A stretch of DNA of 64,000 bases from Geopseudomonas sagittaria. GTDB lineage: Bacteria > Pseudomonadota > Gammaproteobacteria > Pseudomonadales > Pseudomonadaceae. The DNA is taken from contig NZ_FOXM01000002.1 of NCBI RefSeq assembly GCF_900115715.1, forward strand, positions 62,001-126,000, read 5' to 3'. Under the pieces are notes generated by a model. That model worked only from the letters and a program-made list of their open reading frames with translations, was not told where the DNA came from and searched no databases. The stretch's first letter is position 1. The number at the start of each line of letters is the position of its first letter. Positions 58,418 through 64,000 of the stretch are shown piece after piece. The translations under genes were made by a program, and so were the position numbers.

Positions 58418-59506
58418 ATGAGCGTAATTGCGGCTGGACTGCGCGGCGGGCGGGGCGATCCCGGCCTGCCGTTCCGCGTGGACAAGCAGGGCACCCTGGC
58501 CGAGCGCGCCAACTACAACACCCAGCTGGCGGGCTTCACCTACCTGGCCACCGACAACGGCTACCTGTACTTCAAGGAGTCGCTGCCCGGCGCCTGGAGC
58601 GCCGGCATGCTGTTCCGTGGGCCTGCCGGGCCGCGCGGCGGCGGTATCACGCTGCTCGGCAGCCTGGCATCCGTTGACCAGCTGCCGGCTACCGGCATCG
58701 TCGGCAATGCCTGGATGATCGCCGGGCATGCCTGGGTCTGGAACGGCTCCGCATGGGAGGACGCCGGGCAGATTCAGGGTGACAAGGGCGAGCCGGGCAT
58801 CAATGGCGTCGACGGCCGCAGCATTGCCACGCTGGCGATCAACGATCAAGGCCGCTTGATAGCCACCTATACCGATGAGTCGACGCAGGATGCTGGCCAG
58901 GCGCGCGGTGCCGATGGCACTGGCATCACGTCGGTTGCCATCAACGGCAGCAATCGCCTGCTGGTCACGCTGTCCACTGGTGCCGTTCTGGATGCCGGCC
59001 AGATCGCCACCCTGCAGGGTCGCGGTATCAGCAGTGCCGTGGTCAACCTGTCGGGGAATCTGATCGTCACCTACACCGACGGCGCCACGGCTGACGTGGG
59101 GCACGTTGTCGGCACCGATGGCGATGACGGGATTGGCATCGCCAGCATGAGCGTCAACGGCACCGGCCACCTGATCGTCACCCTGACCAGCGGCACCGTG
59201 CTCGATGCCGGCCAGCTCCCGGTGCTCGACGGCGTTGGCGCCGACGGCAAGGGCATTGCCGGCGTCTCTTTCGACGCGAACGGCCACCTCATCATCACCT
59301 ACACCGACACCACCACGCAGGATGCCGGCGCGCTGCCGACCGGCGAGGAAGTGGCGGCCCTGCAGGCGCAGGTGCAAAGCCTCCTTGAGCGCATTGCGAC
59401 CCTGGAGGGCTACCACGCAGTTCCCACCAATGTCCTGACTGACCAGAACGGCGCCCACCTGACCGACCAGAACGGCAACTACCTGACCTTTGGAGTAGCA
59501 GCATGA
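58418..59506 (+). CDS. repeat-containing tail/fibre protein
   Basis: 362 residues. A Gly-rich start (RGPAGPRGGGI; GDKGEPGINGVDG, collagen-like) leads to about five copies of a 30-35 residue unit G-I-x-S/G-V-x-(I/V)-N-G-x-G-x-LIVT-x-T-x-G-x-x-x-DAG. A short C-terminal coiled coil (VAALQAQVQSLLERIATLEG) looks like a trimerisation element. It overlaps the next gene by 4 bp. Likely a fibre or fibre-connector. Confidence 0.7.
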   Translation: MSVIAAGLRGGRGDPGLPFRVDKQGTLAERANYNTQLAGFTYLATDNGYLYFKESLPGAWSAGMLFRGPAGPRGGGITLLGSLASVDQLPATGIVGNAWMIAGHAWVWNGSAWEDAGQIQGDKGEPGINGVDGRSIATLAINDQGRLIATYTDESTQDAGQARGADGTGITSVAINGSNRLLVTLSTGAVLDAGQIATLQGRGISSAVVNLSGNLIVTYTDGATADVGHVVGTDGDDGIGIASMSVNGTGHLIVTLTSGTVLDAGQLPVLDGVGADGKGIAGVSFDANGHLIITYTDTTTQDAGALPTGEEVAALQAQVQSLLERIATLEGYHAVPTNVLTDQNGAHLTDQNGNYLTFGVAA

Positions 59507-61416
59507 GCCAACACATCGTAACCGGGGCAGGCGCCCCGCTGGTCGCGCCGCCGAGCATCGGCGCGCACTACACCGACCTGACCAGCAAGCAGGAATACAT
59601 CGCCTTTGGCACCCTGACTGCCGAGGACTGGGTGCTGCAGGAGAAGGGCGGAACTGCCGCTGCTGCCGTCGCCGCGCATGTCGCTGACGCCGTCCCGCAC
59701 ACCCAGTATGTGCAGAAGGATGGCGCCAAGCAGCTGAGCACCGAGGATTACACCACCGCGGAAAAGGCCAAGCTCGCCGGCCTGGAGTCCTCGCACTTCA
59801 AGGGGCTGCATGTCGACCTGGCCGCGCTGATCGCTGCCGTTCCGGCTCCCGTCGACGGCGACTATGCCGACGTGGATACCGGCCTGGGCGCGGAAGTGGT
59901 GCGCCATGTATGGGACAGCTCCGATAGCGAGTGGAAGCCCCAGCTCGGGCAGAGCGCGCAGCTGACTGCCGCGCAGATCAAGAGCGAGTACGAGAGCAAT
60001 CCCAACACCAACGCATACACCGACGCCGAAAAGACCAAGCTGGCTGGGCTGGAAAGCTCCCACTTCAAGGGCCTGTTCGTCGACCTGGCCGCGCTGACTG
60101 CCGCTGTGCCGGCCCCCGTCGACGGCGACTATGCCGACGTGGATGCCGGCATTGGCTCGGAAGTGGTACGTCACCTGTGGGACAGCTCCGACGCTGCCTG
60201 GGTGCCGCAACTTGGCGCGAGCGCGCAGCTGACCGCCGCTCAGGTGAAAAGCGAGTACGAGAGCAACCCCGACACCAATGCTTTCACCGATGCCGAAAAG
60301 ACCAAGCTGGCTGGGCTGCAGAATGGCCTGGCGGTTGGTGACGTGCTGCTGACTCTGCGTGACCCCGGCGCAAGCCATGTCGCGCCAGGCTCTACCCAGC
60401 TGCAGGCCACCTATCCCGAGCTGTTCGCACTGATCGGCCTTACGGGAGGCTCTGGCCCCAGCGATGGCGCTTCTTGGGGTGGGAACCTGTACCCCGCAGG
60501 CGCTGCCGCCATGGACGTTGTGCGTGTCGCAAACGACGGCACCAACACCTTCATGGCTGTCGAGTACAAGGGTGGCGAGATTTTCCGCAGCACCGACGAC
60601 GGCGCCACCTGGGCACTCCTGACCGGCTTTGGCGCGAACGACTGGGCATATTCCATCGCAGGCGATGGCACCGGCGTATGGATCGTCACCGGCGATGCCG
60701 GCTTCTACCGCACTACCGACAACGGGAACACCTGGGCGTTCACGGCCAACCCCGTATCGGCCAAGCCGGCTCTTTGCATTGATACCGATCGGGCAGGCGT
60801 CTGGATGGCCGGCGGGAGCGGCGGCACCATGTATCGCTCCGCTGACAACGGCGTTACCTGGGGCACCGTGACCAGCGGGTTTTCGCTCACGAAAATCACC
60901 GACATTGCCACCGACATGGCTGGGAACTGGGTAGCTACTGGCTGGGCTGGCAAGATGTCTCGATCCGTGAACAACGGCGCTTCTTGGTCGCTGGTGATGT
61001 ATCCGAGCGGAGTTCCCAACCTCTCCTGGGTATCCACCAACACCATCGGCAAGTGGATTGCGGGTGGCGCAGACAACGGCACCGGCCCTTGGGCCGTGTC
61101 AATCGACAACGGCGCTACTTGGACCTACAAAGATGCCCTTCTCATGGTCGGCAGGATGCAAGGCAGTGCGAATGGCAAATGGGTAGGCGCTGGCGCCAGC
61201 ATCTTCCATTCTGCGGACGACGGGGATACCTGGACTTCAGTTGCCAGCGAGATGGTTGGCGATATTGCCGTGCATGGCGCCCAATGGGTTGCCACCGGCT
61301 ACGCCAAGATTCTCCGTTCTGGCGACCTATACCCCTACAACGCGGCTACGGAGTTCCTCGTTCCCGAGGTGACAGCGCCGGTTGGCGCCACTGCCTACAT
61401 CAAGGCGACGGCGTAA
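59503..61416 (+). CDS. tail fibre/spike with duplicated segment and Asp-box propeller
   Basis: 637 residues. Residues about 84-262 are two tandem copies of an 89-residue unit. Residues about 340-610 carry six Asp-box-type motifs (STDDGATW, TTDNGNTW, SADNGVTW, SVNNGASW, SIDNGATW, SADDGDTW), indicating a sialidase-like beta-propeller. The region DVLLTLRDPG...PELFALIG is a collar-like insert. It probably binds or modifies the host surface polysaccharide. No catalytic sialidase Arg triad was recognised. Confidence 0.8.
   Translation: MSQHIVTGAGAPLVAPPSIGAHYTDLTSKQEYIAFGTLTAEDWVLQEKGGTAAAAVAAHVADAVPHTQYVQKDGAKQLSTEDYTTAEKAKLAGLESSHFKGLHVDLAALIAAVPAPVDGDYADVDTGLGAEVVRHVWDSSDSEWKPQLGQSAQLTAAQIKSEYESNPNTNAYTDAEKTKLAGLESSHFKGLFVDLAALTAAVPAPVDGDYADVDAGIGSEVVRHLWDSSDAAWVPQLGASAQLTAAQVKSEYESNPDTNAFTDAEKTKLAGLQNGLAVGDVLLTLRDPGASHVAPGSTQLQATYPELFALIGLTGGSGPSDGASWGGNLYPAGAAAMDVVRVANDGTNTFMAVEYKGGEIFRSTDDGATWALLTGFGANDWAYSIAGDGTGVWIVTGDAGFYRTTDNGNTWAFTANPVSAKPALCIDTDRAGVWMAGGSGGTMYRSADNGVTWGTVTSGFSLTKITDIATDMAGNWVATGWAGKMSRSVNNGASWSLVMYPSGVPNLSWVSTNTIGKWIAGGADNGTGPWAVSIDNGATWTYKDALLMVGRMQGSANGKWVGAGASIFHSADDGDTWTSVASEMVGDIAVHGAQWVATGYAKILRSGDLYPYNAATEFLVPEVTAPVGATAYIKATA
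59752..60285 (+). repeat. tandem 267-bp coding duplication in the fibre gene
   Basis: Two in-frame copies (59752-60018 and 60019-60285) encode KLAGLESSHFKG, VDLAAL, AAVPAPVDGDYADVD and LTAAQ-KSEYESNP in each. The amino-acid identity is about 80%, so the copies have begun to diverge. Confidence 0.9.
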
Positions 61417-61430
61417 CACCAAAAGAGAAA

Positions 61431-61452
61431 GCCCGCTCCGGCGGGCTTTTTT
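61431..61452 (+). terminator. terminator after the fibre gene
   Basis: GCCCGC-TCCG-GCGGGC followed by TTTTTT. It directly precedes late motif copy 4. Confidence 0.92.
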
Positions 61453-61471
61453 CATGCCTTGCCGCAAGCGG

Positions 61472-61486
61472 GGAGTCACATAGCCT
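61472..61486 (+). promoter_or_regulatory. late motif copy 4 (variant)
   Basis: GGAGTCACATAGCCT shares the core AGTCACATAGC with copies 1-3 and lies 33 bp before the next gene start. Confidence 0.65.
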
Positions 61487-61519
61487 CACCGCACGACCTT
61501 TCATACTGGAGCATTCAGC

Positions 61520-63133
61520 ATGGCGATTCTGCGCAACTGGGCAGGCGGCATCGACAACCTGTCGCCTGCCGACCGCATCCCCGATGGCTATGTGCGCGCC
61601 ATGGTCAACCTCGACCCACTACCGGGCGGCGGCCTGGGCCTGCGCGGCGGCGCCGAGCAGCTGCTGGCCTGCGCCGACTGCCGTGGCGCATTCGCGGTGG
61701 GGCGCTATCTGGTGATCGCCGACGGCGCACGGCTGCTGTCCTACAGCCTGGACGCTGGCAGCGTGGCCGAGCTGACTGCCAGCCTGCCGGACGGGCCACT
61801 GACCGCCAGCGAGCTGAATGCCCAGCTGTACCTGTCCACCCCGGCGGCGCAGTACCGCACCGATGGCGTGCGCCTGGTGCGCTGGGACGTGCCGCCGCCG
61901 GCCTTCACCGCCGCGGCGCTGCCGGGCGGCAGTCTGGCCGGGCAGTACAAGGTGGCTGTCACCGCCCTGGGCGAGGATGGCGAGGAGTCCGGCGCCGTGC
62001 CGCTGGTGGTGACGATGGACGGCGCCCGGCTGCAGGTGATCAGCGACGACCCCCGCCCTCTGCGCCTGTACGTCTCACCGGCCGACTCGGCGAGCCTGTA
62101 CTACCAGGGCCAGATCCTCGGCGGCGTGGCGCTGATCGAGGCGCCGACCGACGACAAGGCACGGCTGACCACTGCGCATCTGGACACCATGCCGCCGTCC
62201 GAGCTGCTGGTCAGCCACCATTCCGTGCTGGTCGGCGCCGTTGGGCGCTATGTGTTCCTCAGTGAACCGATGATGCCGCACCTGACCAACCCGGTGACGC
62301 GCTTCTTCCAGTACGGCAGCGACGTGCAGGCGCTAGTGCCGACTGACTCCGGCGTGTTCGTGGTGCTGGCCGACCGAACCTACCACCTGACCGGCGTGGA
62401 AACCGAGGCGCCGAGCCAGCGCCACATCGACAACATCGGCGGCCTGGCCGGCTCTGGCGTGGCCCTGCCCGACGGCACCGCGGCATGGTTCAGCCGGCAT
62501 GGGCTGGTGATCGGCGGCAGCGACGGCAGCACCGCCGCACCCAGCCGGTCCCGGCACGCTCCCATGCAGGCCGAGCGCGCCGCCTGTGGCGTACTCGAGC
62601 ACCAGGGCGTCATTCGCGTGGTGGCCTGCCTGCAGGGCGACGTGTGGGCCAACCCGCGCGCCCGGTTCTCGGATGCCCTGGAGGACGTGACCTATGCCGT
62701 CGCGCTGGATACCGGCGCCGTCACCCTGTACCAGGGATTCGCCTTCGAGGGCTTCACCGGCCGCGACGGCGCATCCTTCGCCTGGAAGGCTGATGGCGTG
62801 TACCGGCTTGGCGTGGTGGTCGACGAAGCAGCTCCGATTGATGCCCGTGCCGAGTTTCCGGCCACCGACTTCGGAACCAACGCCGTGAAGCGTCTGCAGA
62901 CCGCGTGGCTGGCGCTGGACACCGACGGCCAGGCCACCCTGCAGGTCGCCGTGGATGGTGGCCCGCACCACCCCCATCGCGTGCTGGGAACCGCTGGCAC
63001 CCGCAAGGCGCCACTGGCGCGCGGCCTGCTCGGTCGCCGCTGGACCTTCACCCTGGAGCTGCTGGAGGCGAGCCATGCCGCCCTGGACAGTATCGAAGTC
63101 GAAGCCGGCGCCGCCCAGCGCCGCATCAAGTAA
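61520..63133 (+). CDS. phage virion structural protein
   Basis: 537 residues. AILRNWAGGIDNLSPADRIP at the N-terminus, then repeated beta segments (LLSYSLDAGSVAELTASLPD; GSLAGQYKVAVTALGEDGEE; TYHLTGVETEAP) suggest a beta-propeller/Ig-like tail or tail-tip protein. TGGAG is upstream of the ATG. It is the first gene after the terminator and motif copy 4. No specific family named with confidence. Confidence 0.68.
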   Translation: MAILRNWAGGIDNLSPADRIPDGYVRAMVNLDPLPGGGLGLRGGAEQLLACADCRGAFAVGRYLVIADGARLLSYSLDAGSVAELTASLPDGPLTASELNAQLYLSTPAAQYRTDGVRLVRWDVPPPAFTAAALPGGSLAGQYKVAVTALGEDGEESGAVPLVVTMDGARLQVISDDPRPLRLYVSPADSASLYYQGQILGGVALIEAPTDDKARLTTAHLDTMPPSELLVSHHSVLVGAVGRYVFLSEPMMPHLTNPVTRFFQYGSDVQALVPTDSGVFVVLADRTYHLTGVETEAPSQRHIDNIGGLAGSGVALPDGTAAWFSRHGLVIGGSDGSTAAPSRSRHAPMQAERAACGVLEHQGVIRVVACLQGDVWANPRARFSDALEDVTYAVALDTGAVTLYQGFAFEGFTGRDGASFAWKADGVYRLGVVVDEAAPIDARAEFPATDFGTNAVKRLQTAWLALDTDGQATLQVAVDGGPHHPHRVLGTAGTRKAPLARGLLGRRWTFTLELLEASHAALDSIEVEAGAAQRRIK

Positions 63134-63148
63134 GCAGGAGTTCACCGC

Positions 63149-64000
63149 ATGTCTCTCGACGCACAAGCCTCGGCACTGATGACCCTGGCCAACTCCGCGC
63201 TCTCGCAGGCGTCCGACGTGGCCAGTCGCATCGTTCGCGTGGATGCCAACTTTTCCACCAACTTCTCGCACACCATCACCGATTCGACCCCCGCGCTGGC
63301 GCCCAGCACCGACCTTGCCAGCCTGGTCGGCACGCCGGTTGAGTTCAATTACACGGCGACCCTGCCGGCCGTGAGCGCGCCCAGCGACCCGAGCGCCCTG
63401 CTGGTGCCGGGCGCTGCGTTCGACCATGCGGTTTCTGCACCGAGCTTGGCGACTCCCGGCGATACCAGCCTGCTGCTGGGCACCGACCTGCGGTTCAATC
63501 ACACGGTCAGCACGCCAGCGGTGGCCAAGCCAGGCGCGCCTGTCGTGGATCTGGAGGGCGAGGTGGCCGAGTCCACCCTGGCGTGGCTGGACGGCCAGGC
63601 CGAGGTCTGGTTCACCCGCTTCTTCCCCGAGCTGGCGGCAGCCAACGCCAACAAGGACAAGCCCGAGCAGTGGTTGTGGGGCGTGATCAGCGGGACCGAC
63701 CCCTTCGGCATAGCGCCGGCCGCCTTCACCGCCATCTGGAACCAGGCCCGCGACCGCGAGTACCGGGCACGCAACAGCGCGTCCGACCAGATTCGCCAGG
63801 AGTTTTCGGCGCGCGGCTTCACCCTGCCGCCGGGCGCCATGGTCGGCGCCATTGCTCGCAGCGAGGAGGCCGCCGCCGATGCGATTGCGGGCGTCAACCT
63901 GGCGCAGATGATCCGCGAGTCGGAAATCAAGGTCGATCTGCTCAAGTTCGCCGAGGAGCAGGCGCTGCGCCTCAAGGCTGGCGTGATGCAGTCCCTGGCC
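63149..64000 (+). CDS. phage structural protein (3' partial)
   Basis: 284 codons, open to the window edge. The N-terminal 110 residues hold three degenerate repeats of about 33 residues (FSHTITDSTPALAP; FDHAVSAPSLATPG; FNHTVSTPAVAKPG). A helical region follows (TLAWLDGQAEVWFTRFFPEL; NQARDREYRARNSASDQIRQ). GGAG precedes the ATG. Position suggests a tail or injection protein; function unknown. Confidence 0.7.
   Translation, partial: MSLDAQASALMTLANSALSQASDVASRIVRVDANFSTNFSHTITDSTPALAPSTDLASLVGTPVEFNYTATLPAVSAPSDPSALLVPGAAFDHAVSAPSLATPGDTSLLLGTDLRFNHTVSTPAVAKPGAPVVDLEGEVAESTLAWLDGQAEVWFTRFFPELAAANANKDKPEQWLWGVISGTDPFGIAPAAFTAIWNQARDREYRARNSASDQIRQEFSARGFTLPPGAMVGAIARSEEAAADAIAGVNLAQMIRESEIKVDLLKFAEEQALRLKAGVMQSLA

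Overview
The window reads as a Pseudomonas-type gammaproteobacterial chromosome, high in GC, with an OprD-family porin, an AraC/XylS-regulated anthranilate-type dioxygenase, a CysI/DUF934 pair, SbcCD and QueD. From about 25.9 kb it runs into a large lambda-organised prophage that continues past the right edge. No tRNA, rRNA, insertion sequence or CRISPR array was seen.

Region 1 (1-11.2 kb), aromatic acid catabolism. Divergent from an AraC-family activator (antR-like) lies a leftward run: antA, antB, antC (Rieske dioxygenase large and small subunits and its reductase), then a branched-chain-amino-acid-type ABC transporter (binding protein, two permeases, two ATPases) and an OprD-type porin. 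This looks like a complete capture, uptake and oxidation cassette for anthranilate or a close relative. A partial alpha/beta hydrolase of the kynurenine-formamidase/esterase type lies convergently at the left edge. The antA-antR gap holds two pairs of 22-bp-phased repeats, probable AntR sites.

Region 2 (11.2-25.9 kb), housekeeping and repair: cysI plus DUF934, a LysR regulator, a giant DUF4011-helicase-nuclease protein (possible anti-phage protein), the sbcC/sbcD operon, a TraX-like membrane protein and queD.

Region 3 (25.9-37.5 kb), leftward early operon of the prophage, from a promoter overlapped by repressor operators. It carries a canonical CsrA, a PD-(D/E)XK exonuclease, a RecT annealing protein, an SMC-like ATPase, a C5-cytosine methylase with internal repeats, small coupled zinc-ribbon ORFs and an AlpA-like regulator at the left end. 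Two AT-rich rightward genes (a HEPN-like protein and a membrane protein) are inserted as morons. No integrase is visible here.

Region 4 (37.5-44.4 kb). A LexA-box-controlled DUF1654 pair is fenced by terminators. Beyond it is an unusual leftward array apparently co-transcribed with the CI repressor: secreted thermonuclease with an excalibur domain, three RsmN/RsmF-like CsrA paralogues (two ending in the same excalibur-like tail), a PH-domain protein, a coiled-coil zinc-ribbon protein, an NdpA-type nucleoid protein and two membrane proteins. This is the most novel-looking part of the window.

Region 5 (44.4-64 kb), rightward lytic genes: Cro, replication proteins (DnaT/O-like and P-like), RusA, an HTH protein in the Q position, holin, endolysin, Rz/Rz1, terminase, portal, scaffold, N4-gp56-type capsid, adaptor and tail/fibre proteins. 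A 15-bp motif (CCAGTCACATAGCGT and one variant) occurs four times just upstream of late transcription units, twice right after a terminator, and is probably a late promoter or activator site.
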